Of a stretch of 17,584 nt of DNA, positions 6,850 to 14,343 are shown piece after piece. The notes beneath the pieces are model-generated. The model was not told the origin of the DNA and searched no databases. It was given only the letters and a program-made list of their open reading frames with translations. A program made the translations under genes and the position numbers. The stretch lies in assembly GCA_009775705.1 (NCBI GenBank), contig VSQE01000054.1, positions 1-17,584 of the forward strand, written 5' to 3'. Every line of letters starts with the position of its first letter. The first letter of the stretch is position 1. Source of the stretch: Prevotellamassilia sp. Lineage in GTDB: Bacteria > Bacteroidota > Bacteroidia > Bacteroidales > Bacteroidaceae.

Positions 6850-7245
6850 ATGACTGATCCAATAGCAGATTATTTGACACGTCTGCGCAATGCCATCAAG
6901 GCAAAGCATCGTGTAGTGGAGGTTCCTGCCTCCAACTTGAAAAAGGACATCACGAAGATCCTTTTCGAAAAAGGCTACATCCTGAACTATAAGTTCATTG
7001 AAGACGGTCCTCAGGGAACGATCAAGATCGCCCTGAAGTACCATCCCCAGAGCAAGGTTAACGCCATCAAGAGCCTGACCAGAATTTCAACGCCGGGTAT
7101 GCGTAAGTACACCGGCTACCGTGACATGCCGAGAGTAATCAACGGACTGGGTATTGCCATAATATCTACGTCTAAAGGTGTAATGACGGATAAGGAAGCA
7201 GCAGAATTGAAGATTGGCGGTGAAGTCCTTTGCTTCATCTATTAA
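6850..7245 (+). CDS. rpsH: 30S ribosomal protein S8 (uS8)
   Basis: S8 is a primary 16S rRNA binder in the central domain and, in E. coli, the translational repressor of the spc operon. The 131-residue protein begins MTDPIADYLTRLRNA, the standard opening, and ends with the family signature STSKGVMTDKEAAELKIGGEVLCFIY. It is preceded by a 49-base AT-rich spacer with a small hairpin and lacks a Shine-Dalgarno motif. rplF follows after 18 bases. Confidence 0.98.
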   Translation: MTDPIADYLTRLRNAIKAKHRVVEVPASNLKKDITKILFEKGYILNYKFIEDGPQGTIKIALKYHPQSKVNAIKSLTRISTPGMRKYTGYRDMPRVINGLGIAIISTSKGVMTDKEAAELKIGGEVLCFIY

Positions 7246-7251
7246 TAAATT

Positions 7252-7257
7252 AGGAGG
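7252..7257 (+). promoter_or_regulatory. Strong Shine-Dalgarno motif ahead of rplF
   Basis: AGGAGG ends six bases before the rplF ATG, ideal spacing for 16S rRNA pairing, in an otherwise A/T-only spacer. As with rplW this is exceptional in the cluster. It may mark a gene whose initiation uses, or is controlled through, the normally hidden anti-Shine-Dalgarno of Bacteroidota ribosomes. Confidence 0.6.
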
Positions 7258-7263
7258 AATAAA

Positions 7264-7833
7264 ATGTCAAGAATAGGTAAATTGCCGATTAACATCCCTA
7301 CAGGAGTGACTGTTACCCTGAAGGATAATGTAGTGTCTGTAAAAGGACCGAAGGGTGAAATGAGCCAAGCCGTTGATCCTTCTATTATTGTCTCGATCGA
7401 AGAAAATGAAATAAAATTCTCTATAGACGAGAAGAATGATACTGTTGAGCAGAAGCAGAAACAAGCTTTCCATGGCCTCTACAGAGCTTTGGTGAACAAC
7501 ATGGTTGTTGGTGTTTCCGAAGGCTACAAAAAGGAAATGGAACTTGTCGGTGTAGGTTACCGTGTTTCCAATCAGGGCAACCTCATCGAGTTCTCTCTGG
7601 GTTATACTCATAGTATTTTTATTCAGTTGCCGCCTGAGATCAAGGTAGAAACGAAGTCTGAAAGAAATAAAAACCCGTATATTTGCCTGGAATCCTGCGA
7701 TAAGCAGCTCTTGGGACTTGTATGTGCTAAAATACGTTCTTTCCGTAAGCCTGAACCTTATAAAGGAAAAGGTATCTTGTATGTTGGCGAACAGATTCGC
7801 AGAAAGTCTGGTAAGTCAGCCGGTGCAAAATAA
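7264..7833 (+). CDS. rplF: 50S ribosomal protein L6 (uL6)
   Basis: L6 lies at the base of the factor-binding stalk next to the sarcin-ricin loop and is needed for elongation factor function and subunit assembly. The 189-residue product begins MSRIGKLPINIPTGV, contains both repeated L6 domains with KKEMELVGVGYR at the end of the first, and has the KPEPYKGKGILYVGEQIRRKSGKSA C-terminal signature. Two AT-rich patches (about 7381-7460 and 7600-7690) contrast with neighbouring sequence but do not disturb the protein. A perfect Shine-Dalgarno motif precedes it. Confidence 0.98.
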   Translation: MSRIGKLPINIPTGVTVTLKDNVVSVKGPKGEMSQAVDPSIIVSIEENEIKFSIDEKNDTVEQKQKQAFHGLYRALVNNMVVGVSEGYKKEMELVGVGYRVSNQGNLIEFSLGYTHSIFIQLPPEIKVETKSERNKNPYICLESCDKQLLGLVCAKIRSFRKPEPYKGKGILYVGEQIRRKSGKSAGAK

Positions 7834-7851
7834 TTTTAATGTAATAAGATT

Positions 7852-8196
7852 ATGACAACGAAAAAAGAACAGCGTCGTATAAGAATTAAATATCGGGTAC
7901 GTAATAAAATTTCCGGAACAGCCGAGCGTCCCCGCATGAGTGTGTTCAGAAGCAACAAGCAGATTTACGTCCAGATCATTAATGACGAGACTGCCACGAC
8001 TTTGGTGGCCGCATCCTCTTTAGGCATGGAAGCCATGCCTAAGAAGGAGCAGGCAAACAAAGTCGGAGAGGAAGTTGCAAAGAAAGCAATGGAAGCAGGA
8101 ATAACAGCCGTGGTTTTTGACCGTAACGGTTATCTGTATCACGGCCGTGTAAAAGAAGTTGCAGAAGGTGCCCGCAAAGGTGGACTTAAATTCTAA
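7852..8196 (+). CDS. rplR: 50S ribosomal protein L18 (uL18)
   Basis: L18 binds 5S rRNA together with L5 and anchors it in the central protuberance. The 114-residue protein has the basic N-terminus (MTTKKEQRRIRIKYRVRNKI), the RPRMSVFRSNKQIYVQIIND strand region and the C-terminal FDRNGYLYHGRVKEVAEGARKGGLKF, which is diagnostic. Length is normal. It starts 18 bases after rplF, and the next gene's ATG is six bases after its stop. Confidence 0.97.
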   Translation: MTTKKEQRRIRIKYRVRNKISGTAERPRMSVFRSNKQIYVQIINDETATTLVAASSLGMEAMPKKEQANKVGEEVAKKAMEAGITAVVFDRNGYLYHGRVKEVAEGARKGGLKF

Positions 8197-8202
8197 TTGA
8201 TT

Positions 8203-8709
8203 ATGGCAAACAGAGTAATTGTTAATAGCGAAGAATTAAAGGATAGACTGGTTGCTATCAATCGCGTAGTTAAGGTAACCAAAGGCGGACGTACTTTCAC
8301 TTTTGCTGCAATAGTCGTAGTAGGTGACGGAAAAGGAGTGATCGGCTATGGTCTTGGTAAGGCAGGAGAAGTGACTGCCGCCATTGCCAAAGGCGTGGAG
8401 TCTGCCAAGAAGAATCTGATCAAGGTGCCTGTAATCAAGGGTACTGTTCCTCATGAGCAAGCTGCAAAGTTTGGCGGAGCCGAAGTATTGATCCTGCCTG
8501 CCTCCGAGGGTACGGGAGTTGTGGCCGGTGGTGCCATGCGTGCCGTTTTTGAGAGTGTAGGAATCAAGAACGTACTGGCAAAGTCCAAAGGATCTTCAAA
8601 TCCTCATAACCTGGTAAAGGCAACCATCTTGGCACTGAGCGAGATGAGAGATGCCTATACGGTTGCACAGCATCGTGGAGTATCAATGGAAAAAGTATTC
8701 AGAGGTTAA
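8203..8709 (+). CDS. rpsE: 30S ribosomal protein S5 (uS5)
   Basis: S5 contacts S4 and the mRNA entry channel and influences decoding accuracy. With the ATG at 8203 the protein has 168 residues, MANRVIVNSEELKDRLVAIN at the front. It carries the double-stranded RNA-binding S5 domain with VTKGGRTFTFAAIVVVGDGKG (about 25-45), GYGLGKAGEV, and KSKGSSNPHNLVKAT in the C-terminal domain. A TTG six bases upstream would add Met-Ile and is unlikely; the same TTGATTATG context occurs before rpmC. rpmD starts three bases after the stop. Confidence 0.97.
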   Translation: MANRVIVNSEELKDRLVAINRVVKVTKGGRTFTFAAIVVVGDGKGVIGYGLGKAGEVTAAIAKGVESAKKNLIKVPVIKGTVPHEQAAKFGGAEVLILPASEGTGVVAGGAMRAVFESVGIKNVLAKSKGSSNPHNLVKATILALSEMRDAYTVAQHRGVSMEKVFRG

Positions 8710-8712
8710 ATT

Positions 8713-8886
8713 ATGGCAACTATAAAGATTAGACAGACAAAGAGTAGAATCGGAGCTTCTATCGATCAGAAGAGAACTCTTGATGCACTTGGGTTGAAGA
8801 AGATGTACCATACGGTGGAAAAGGAGGATTCTCCCGTTGTTCGTGGAATGATCCGTAAAGTTCATCATTTGGTTACGGTAGAATAA
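8713..8886 (+). CDS. rpmD: 50S ribosomal protein L30 (uL30)
   Basis: L30 is a small peripheral large-subunit protein. The 57-residue reading frame begins MATIKIRQTKSRIGASIDQK and contains the family core in which RTLDALGLKKMYHTV is followed by DSPVVRGMIRKVHHLVTVE; the pattern TLxALGLxKxxxxV with xxVxGMIxKVxHLVxV is diagnostic of bacterial L30. The length is normal. It lies between rpsE and rplO, the conserved position for this gene, with gaps of three and 20 bases. Confidence 0.96.
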   Translation: MATIKIRQTKSRIGASIDQKRTLDALGLKKMYHTVEKEDSPVVRGMIRKVHHLVTVE

Positions 8887-8906
8887 AAAGTTTAAAATAG
8901 TAAGTC

Positions 8907-9353
8907 ATGAAATTACATACTTTAAAACCTGTAGCAGGCTCTGTACATACGCGTAAAAGAATTGGCCGTGGTCCCGGTTCGGGAATGGGCGGTACTTCGA
9001 CGCGTGGTCATAAAGGTGCCAAGCAGCGTTCCGGTTATAGCAAAAAAATAGGATTTGAGGGCGGCCAGATGCCTTTGCAGCGTCGTTTGCCCAAGTTCGG
9101 TTTTAAGAATATCAACCGTGTAGAATACAAAGCCATCAATCTTTCTGTTCTTCAGGCGCTTGCTGAAGCAAAGAATCTGACCAAGATTGGTGTGGACGAA
9201 CTGGTCGCAGCCGGATTCATTTCTTCCAAGCAGTTGGTGAAGATTCTTGGCAACGGCGAGTTGAAGGCCAAAATAGATGTTACGGCCCATGCATTCTCCA
9301 AGAGTGCCGAGGCTGCTATTCAGGCTTTGGGCGGAACTGCCACTAAACTCTAA
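8907..9353 (+). CDS. rplO: 50S ribosomal protein L15 (uL15)
   Basis: L15 binds 23S rRNA late in assembly and threads a long N-terminal tail through the large subunit. The 148-residue protein has the basic Gly-rich N-terminus with GRGPGSGMGGTSTRGHKG (20-37), then FEGGQMPLQRRLPKFGFKN (50-68), both family signatures, and a globular C-terminal half. rplO directly precedes secY, as in most bacteria, with an 18-base gap. Confidence 0.98.
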   Translation: MKLHTLKPVAGSVHTRKRIGRGPGSGMGGTSTRGHKGAKQRSGYSKKIGFEGGQMPLQRRLPKFGFKNINRVEYKAINLSVLQALAEAKNLTKIGVDELVAAGFISSKQLVKILGNGELKAKIDVTAHAFSKSAEAAIQALGGTATKL

Positions 9354-9371
9354 AATTTTAAGTCTATATCG

Positions 9372-10718
9372 ATGAAAAAAATAATCGAGACTATAAAGAA
9401 CATCTGGAGAATTGAGGATTTGAAAACCCGAATCCTCATCACTCTCCTTTTTGTTGCTATTTATCGCTTCGGATCGTTCGTGGTCTTGCCAGGTATTGAT
9501 CCCGGCCGTTTGCAGCAGTTACAGGAACAGACCAGTGAAGGTCTGATGTCGTTGTTGAATATGTTTTCGGGTGGTGCATTCTCCAATGCTTCGATTTTCG
9601 CGTTGGGAATCATGCCTTACATTTCGGCATCCATTGTAATTCAGTTGCTGGCTGTAGCTGTACCTTATTTTCAGAAGATGCAGAGAGAGGGCGAAAGTGG
9701 CAGAAGAAAGATTAACCAGTACACTCGTTGGTTGACAATTGCAATTTTGCTGTTTCAGGCTCCGACGTATTTGATCAACTTGAAAGGACAGACTGCGGGC
9801 TCTGGGGCATTTCTTGTCGGCGACGGATTTTGGTTTATGTTCTCGTCTACGATTATCCTTGCAGCAGGCAGTATGTTTATCCTTTGGTTGGGTGAGCGCA
9901 TCACGGACAAAGGTATAGGTAACGGTATCTCAATCATAATCATGGTGGGTATCATCGCCCGTATGCCGAGTGCTATTGTCGAGGAATTGACTTCTGCGCT
10001 GACAGCGGCCGAGGGCGGTGGACTTATCAAATTCCTGTTTGAGATCATTGCCTTGTTGGCAGTAATGGCTCTTGCCATCATGCTTGTAAAGGCTACGCGC
10101 AGGGTGCCTGTTCAATATGCAAAGCGTATTGAGGGCAATCGCCAGCTTGGCGGAGCGCGTCAGTACATACCGTTGAAGCTTTTTGCTGCAAATGTAATGC
10201 CTATCATCTTTGCGCAAGCCATCATGTTTATCCCCTTGACGTTGGCGCAGGCCGTCGGAGAATCCAGCACTTGGGCTTTGAGCCAGTTCCTTGATCACAC
10301 AAGCGTTCTGTATAATCTGGTATTCGTATTCCTGATAGTGGTATTCACATATTTCTATACGGCTATTACGCTGAATCCGGTTCAGATGGCCGAGGATATG
10401 AAGCGCAACAATGGTTTTATTCCCGGAGTGAAGCCCGGAAAGAGCACCGCTGACTACTTGGACAATGTAATGTCGCACATTACTTTGCCGGGGTCCCTGT
10501 TCATTGCGCTGATTGCCATAATGCCGGCTTTTGCAGGTCTGTTTGGCGTGAAGCAAGGTTTTGCACAGTTCTTCGGCGGAACCTCACTGCTGATTCTTGT
10601 CGGCGTTGTGCTTGATACGCTTCAGCAGATAGAGAGCCACATGTTGGTTAGACACTATGACGGATTGCTCAACTCCGGACATGTACGTACGCGTTCCGGT
10701 GGTATGGCTGCCTATTAA
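9372..10718 (+). CDS. secY: Protein translocase channel subunit SecY
   Basis: SecY is the pore-forming subunit of the SecYEG translocon in the cytoplasmic membrane. It passes unfolded proteins outward, driven by SecA, or into the membrane during translation. The 448-residue product has ten hydrophobic segments. The plug region lies around 66-88 (SGGAFSNASIFALGIMPYIS). The cytoplasmic loops carry KRIEGNRQLGGARQYIPLK (251-269) and NNGFIPGVKPGKST (346-359), which contact SecA and the ribosome. It ends VRTRSGGMAAY. It lies 18 bases after rplO and is co-directional with map. The adk gene often found between secY and map is absent. Confidence 0.98.
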   Translation: MKKIIETIKNIWRIEDLKTRILITLLFVAIYRFGSFVVLPGIDPGRLQQLQEQTSEGLMSLLNMFSGGAFSNASIFALGIMPYISASIVIQLLAVAVPYFQKMQREGESGRRKINQYTRWLTIAILLFQAPTYLINLKGQTAGSGAFLVGDGFWFMFSSTIILAAGSMFILWLGERITDKGIGNGISIIIMVGIIARMPSAIVEELTSALTAAEGGGLIKFLFEIIALLAVMALAIMLVKATRRVPVQYAKRIEGNRQLGGARQYIPLKLFAANVMPIIFAQAIMFIPLTLAQAVGESSTWALSQFLDHTSVLYNLVFVFLIVVFTYFYTAITLNPVQMAEDMKRNNGFIPGVKPGKSTADYLDNVMSHITLPGSLFIALIAIMPAFAGLFGVKQGFAQFFGGTSLLILVGVVLDTLQQIESHMLVRHYDGLLNSGHVRTRSGGMAAY

Positions 10719-10732
10719 GACAACGCTGTCTG

Positions 10733-11527
10733 ATGATTTATTTGAAGACTGATGAAGAGATAGAGCTACTGCGTAAGGCTAATTTATTAGTGAGCGGTAC
10801 TCTTGCCGAGATAGCTAAAATTGTTCGGCCGGGAATTACAACTCTTGAGATGGATGCACTGGCCGAGCAATATATCCGCGACAACGGAGCGGTTCCGACC
10901 TTTAAGGGTTTTCCGAACCCGAACGGTCCTGCGTTTCCTGCGTCGATCTGCACTTCTGTCAATGACGTGGTGGTACACGGCATTCCGGACAGTGTTCCCT
11001 TGAAGGAGGGAGATATAGTCTCGGTGGATTGCGGAACGTATATCGATGGTTTTTGCGGAGACTCCTGTTACACATTCTGTGTGGGGGAGGTCGCGCCGGA
11101 AGTCAAGACCCTGTTGGAGGTTACCAAGCGGTCTTTGTATCTGGCCATCGAGCAGTCCAATGCCGGAAACAGACTCGGGGATATAGGCTTTGCGGTACAG
11201 TCTTATTGTGAGCGTAACGGATATGGTGTAGTGAGAGAGTTTGTAGGTCATGGAATCGGGCATGAAATGCACGAAGATCCGCAAGTTCCGAATTACGGCA
11301 GCCGTGGTACGGGCAAACAGTTGAAGAACGGTTTGTGCATTGCCATAGAACCTATGATCACCATGGGGAGCAACAAGTTGCGGATGCTGCCAGACCGTTG
11401 GGGAGTTGTTACCTCAGACGGGAAGCCTGCCGCTCATTTCGAGCATACCATAGCCATTCACAACGGAAAGGCTGACATCATGTCCTCATTTGAAGAAATA
11501 GAGAAAATAGAAAGACAACAGAATTGA
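10733..11527 (+). CDS. map: Type I methionine aminopeptidase
   Basis: This cytosolic metalloenzyme removes the N-terminal methionine from nascent proteins when the second residue is small. The 264-residue protein has the pita-bread fold length and all expected catalytic residues: substrate-contacting His82, metal ligands Asp99 and Asp110 in the VDCGT...GD segment, His173 in VGHGIGHEMHE, Glu206 in AIEPM and Glu237 in FEHT. There is no N-terminal extension or SH3-binding motif. It lies between secY and infA, one base from the latter, a common bacterial arrangement linking translocation, initiation and N-terminal processing. Confidence 0.98.
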   Translation: MIYLKTDEEIELLRKANLLVSGTLAEIAKIVRPGITTLEMDALAEQYIRDNGAVPTFKGFPNPNGPAFPASICTSVNDVVVHGIPDSVPLKEGDIVSVDCGTYIDGFCGDSCYTFCVGEVAPEVKTLLEVTKRSLYLAIEQSNAGNRLGDIGFAVQSYCERNGYGVVREFVGHGIGHEMHEDPQVPNYGSRGTGKQLKNGLCIAIEPMITMGSNKLRMLPDRWGVVTSDGKPAAHFEHTIAIHNGKADIMSSFEEIEKIERQQN

Positions 11528-11528
11528 T

Positions 11529-11747
11529 ATGGCTAAACAAACAGCTATCGAGCAAGACGGTACGATCGTAGAGGCTTTGAGCAATGCAATGTTTCGGGTA
11601 GAGTTGGAAAATGGGCATGAGATAACGGCTCATATTTCAGGTAAGATGCGGATGCATTACATCAAAATTCTTCCCGGAGATAAGGTGAAAGTCGAGATGA
11701 GTCCTTATGATCTTTCAAAAGGAAGAATCGTGTTCAGATATAAATAA
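11529..11747 (+). CDS. infA: Translation initiation factor IF-1
   Basis: IF-1 binds the A site of the small subunit and assists IF-2 and IF-3 in initiation. The 72-residue length is exact for the family, and the sequence is a single OB fold: MAKQTAIEQDGTIVEALSNA, then FRVELENGHEITAHISGKMR, with IKILPGDKVKVEMSPYDLSKGRIVFRYK at the end. It begins one base after the map stop codon, so coupled translation is likely, and is followed by rpmJ after 11 bases. Confidence 0.98.
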   Translation: MAKQTAIEQDGTIVEALSNAMFRVELENGHEITAHISGKMRMHYIKILPGDKVKVEMSPYDLSKGRIVFRYK

Positions 11748-11758
11748 AAATCAAGTAT

Positions 11759-11875
11759 ATGAAAACAAGAGCATCTTTAAAGAAGCGGACAGCCGATTGC
11801 AAAATCGTTCGTCGCAAGGGCCGCTTGTATGTGATTAACAAAAAGAACCCTAAGTTCAAAATGCGTCAGGGTTAA
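11759..11875 (+). CDS. rpmJ: 50S ribosomal protein L36 (bL36), zinc-free form
   Basis: L36 is the smallest ribosomal protein and stabilises 23S rRNA near the factor-binding region. The 38-residue frame reads MKTRASLKKRTADCKIVRRK then GRLYVINKKNPKFKMRQG, which matches L36 from end to end. The zinc ligands of the classical form (Cys11, Cys14, Cys27, His near 33) are reduced to Cys14 alone, with Thr11, Asn27 and Phe33 instead, so it should fold without zinc. It lies between infA and rpsM, the conserved position. Confidence 0.95.
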   Translation: MKTRASLKKRTADCKIVRRKGRLYVINKKNPKFKMRQG

Positions 11876-11905
11876 TACGGTTTTCGCAAAATATCAAAAA
11901 AGTAT

Positions 11906-12286
11906 ATGGCAATAAGAATTGTTGGTGTTGATTTGCCTCAGAACAAGAGAGGCGAGATCGCTTTGACCTACATCTACGGTATAGGTCGCAGTAGTTCGGC
12001 TAAGATTTTGGACAAGGCCGGAATTGACAGAGATTTAAAAGTAAAGGACTGGACCGACGATCAGGCTGCAAAGATCCGCGAGATCATTGGTGCCGAGTTT
12101 AAGGTTGAAGGTGACCTTCGTTCGGAAATCCAGTTGAACATCAAGCGACTGATGGATATCGGCTGTTATCGTGGTGTGCGTCATCGTATCGGTCTTCCCG
12201 TGCGTGGCCAGAGCACTAAGAACAACGCCCGTACTCGCAAGGGTCGCAAGAAGACTGTCTCAAACAAGAAAAAAGCTAATAAATAA
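11906..12286 (+). CDS. rpsM: 30S ribosomal protein S13 (uS13)
   Basis: S13 lies in the small-subunit head, forms bridges with L5 and contacts P-site tRNA through its C-terminal tail. The 126-residue product starts MAIRIVGVDLPQNKRGEIALTYIYGIG with the helix-two-turn-helix motif, then has GCYRGVRHRIGLPVRGQ and NNARTRKGRKKTVSNKKKANK at the end. The basic tail is a little longer than in E. coli S13. A 30-base spacer separates it from rpmJ. Confidence 0.98.
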   Translation: MAIRIVGVDLPQNKRGEIALTYIYGIGRSSSAKILDKAGIDRDLKVKDWTDDQAAKIREIIGAEFKVEGDLRSEIQLNIKRLMDIGCYRGVRHRIGLPVRGQSTKNNARTRKGRKKTVSNKKKANK

Positions 12287-12294
12287 TAAATGAT

Positions 12295-12684
12295 ATGGCA
12301 AAGAAAACAGTCGCAGCTAAGAAGAGAAATGTAAAGGTTGACGCTATGGGACAGTTGCACGTTCATAGCTCTTTCAACAATATCATCGTGTCTTTGGCAA
12401 ATAGCGAAGGCCAGATTATCTCTTGGTCTTCTGCCGGTAAAATGGGTTTCAGAGGCTCCAAGAAGAACACCCCCTATGCAGCCCAGATGGCCGCTCAGGA
12501 TTGTGCAAAGGTAGCTTTTGACTTGGGACTTCGTAAGGTGAAGGCATATGTGAAAGGTCCCGGTAACGGCCGTGAGTCAGCCATCCGTGCCTGCCACGGA
12601 GCCGGAATCGAGGTGACCGAGATCATTGACGTTACTCCGCTGCCGTACAACGGTTGCCGTCCTCCGAAGAGAAGAAGAGTATAA
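12295..12684 (+). CDS. rpsK: 30S ribosomal protein S11 (uS11)
   Basis: S11 lies on the platform of the small subunit near the E site and the mRNA exit. The 129-residue protein has HVHSSFNNIIVSLANSEG, GFRGSKKNTPYAAQMAA, VKGPGNGRESAIRA and the nearly invariant C-terminus PLPYNGCRPPKRRRV. The Asn-Gly pair in that tail corresponds to the site of isoaspartate formation in E. coli S11. It lies eight bases after rpsM and 33 before rpsD. Confidence 0.98.
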   Translation: MAKKTVAAKKRNVKVDAMGQLHVHSSFNNIIVSLANSEGQIISWSSAGKMGFRGSKKNTPYAAQMAAQDCAKVAFDLGLRKVKAYVKGPGNGRESAIRACHGAGIEVTEIIDVTPLPYNGCRPPKRRRV

Positions 12685-12717
12685 TTTGTTGTAACGCATT
12701 AAAATTTGATTTAGAAA

Positions 12718-13326
12718 ATGGCAAGATATATTGGTCCCAAGTCTCGAATTGCCCGTAAATTCGGAGAGGCAATTTTCGGAGCAGACAAAGTACTTTCTAA
12801 GCGCAACTATCCTCCCGGACAGCATGGAAATTCCCGTCGTCGCAAAACTTCCGAGTACGGTGTCATGCTGGCGGAGAAGCAGAAAGCGAAATATACTTAC
12901 GGAGTTCTGGAGAAGCAGTTCCGTAATATGTTCGACAAGGCTGCCGCAGCCAGCGGTATTACCGGTGAGTTGCTGTTGCAGAAGTTGGAGTGCCGTCTGG
13001 ACAATGTCGTATATCGTTTGGGCATTGCTCCTACGCGTTCTGCGGCCCGTCAGCTGGTGAACCACAAGCATATTACCGTTGACGGCAAGGTTGTTAATAT
13101 CGCTTCCTATAGTGTAAAACCCGGACAGATTGTTGCAGTGCGTGAGAAATCCAAATCTCTCGAAGTGATTGCAGATGCGCTTGCAGGCTTCAACCACAGC
13201 AAATATCCTTGGATCGAATGGGACGAGAACGTGAAGGGCGGCAAACTGCTGCACATTCCCGAGCGTGCGGACATCCCTGAGAACATCAAGGAGCAGTTAA
13301 TTGTCGAGTTGTACTCTAAAAACTAA
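12718..13326 (+). CDS. rpsD: 30S ribosomal protein S4 (uS4), zinc-free form
   Basis: S4 is a primary 16S rRNA binder that starts small-subunit assembly and, with S3 and S5, forms the mRNA entry site. The 202-residue protein begins MARYIGPKSRIARKFGEAIFG and has the S4 RNA-binding domain (CRLDNVVYRLGIAPTRSAARQLVNHKHITVDGKVV region, about residues 97-131). The N-terminal zinc-binding cysteines of some bacterial S4 proteins are absent. In E. coli S4 also represses the alpha operon; no matching pseudoknot was identified here. rpoA follows after 18 bases. Confidence 0.98.
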   Translation: MARYIGPKSRIARKFGEAIFGADKVLSKRNYPPGQHGNSRRRKTSEYGVMLAEKQKAKYTYGVLEKQFRNMFDKAAAASGITGELLLQKLECRLDNVVYRLGIAPTRSAARQLVNHKHITVDGKVVNIASYSVKPGQIVAVREKSKSLEVIADALAGFNHSKYPWIEWDENVKGGKLLHIPERADIPENIKEQLIVELYSKN

Positions 13327-13344
13327 TTAAAATAGATTTAGTTC

Positions 13345-14337
13345 ATGGCGATATTAGCATTTCAAAAGCCCGATAAAGTAATTATGTTGGAAAACGACTC
13401 CAAGTACGGAAAATTTGAATTCCGTCCTTTGGAGCCGGGTTTCGGCACTACTGTCGGAAATGCTTTGCGTCGCATCCTGCTCTCCTCGCTCGAAGGCTTT
13501 GCCATCAACACCATCAGAATTGCCGGTGTTGAGCACGAATTTGCCTCGGTGCCCGGAGTGCGTGAAGACGTAACCAACATAATTCTCAACTTGAAACAGG
13601 TACGTTTCAAGCAGATAGTAGAAGAATTCGAGACTGAGAAAGTTAGTATAACTGTTGCGAACGCTACGGAGTTCACGGCAGGAGATATTAGCAAGTATCT
13701 AACTGGATTTGAAGTGTTAAATCCTGAATTAGTGATTTGTCATTTAGATTCCAAAGCCACGATGCAGATTGATCTTACGATCAACAAAGGGCGCGGATAT
13801 GTGCCGGCCGATGAAAACCGGGACTTCTGTACCGCCGTTGACGTAATTCCAGTCGATTCTATTTACACCCCTATCCGTAATGTCAAGTACGTTGTAGAGC
13901 CTTTCCGCGTAGAGCAGAAGACGGACTACGACAAACTTGTGCTTGAGATTACGACCGACGGTTCCATACATCCGAAGGATGCCCTCAAGGAAGCTGCCAA
14001 GATTCTGATATACCACTTCATGCTTTTCTCTGACGAGAAGATCACCATTGACGATTCCGCCAATATGGAGAATGAAGAGTTTGACGAAGAAGTGCTTCAC
14101 ATGCGTCAGTTGCTCAAGACGAAGCTGATCGACATGAACCTTTCGGTCCGTGCCCTCAACTGTCTGAAGGCTGCCGATGTGGATACGCTTGGCGACTTGG
14201 TGCAGTTCAACAAGAACGACCTCTTGAAGTTCCGCAACTTCGGTAAGAAATCGCTCACTGAGCTTGATGATTTGCTCGAGAGTCTGAATCTGTCGTTTGG
14301 AACGGACATCTCTAAGTATAAATTAGATAAAGAATAA
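13345..14337 (+). CDS. rpoA: DNA-directed RNA polymerase alpha subunit
   Basis: The alpha dimer nucleates RNA polymerase assembly, and its C-terminal domain contacts UP-element DNA and activators. The 330-residue product has the N-terminal assembly domain with PGFGTTVGNALRRILLSSLEG (31-51), then a linker and the C-terminal domain from about 253. In the latter, VRALNCLKAADV contains Arg269 and Asn272, equivalent to DNA-binding Arg265 and Asn268 of E. coli, and GKKS is at 300-303. The stretch 13681-13740 is about 32% GC by hand count, while 14101-14160 is about 53%. It is translated just upstream of rplQ. Confidence 0.98.
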   Translation: MAILAFQKPDKVIMLENDSKYGKFEFRPLEPGFGTTVGNALRRILLSSLEGFAINTIRIAGVEHEFASVPGVREDVTNIILNLKQVRFKQIVEEFETEKVSITVANATEFTAGDISKYLTGFEVLNPELVICHLDSKATMQIDLTINKGRGYVPADENRDFCTAVDVIPVDSIYTPIRNVKYVVEPFRVEQKTDYDKLVLEITTDGSIHPKDALKEAAKILIYHFMLFSDEKITIDDSANMENEEFDEEVLHMRQLLKTKLIDMNLSVRALNCLKAADVDTLGDLVQFNKNDLLKFRNFGKKSLTELDDLLESLNLSFGTDISKYKLDKE

Positions 14338-14343
14338 CGAAAA

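Noticed and set aside
9930..10556. 208-codon open frame on the - strand
   Set aside because: Antisense to secY; rich in His/Arg/Gln, as expected from the complement of a membrane-protein gene.
12577..13254. 225-codon open frame on the - strand
   Set aside because: Antisense to rpsK and rpsD; composition is a shadow of conserved ribosomal genes, with no motif of its own.
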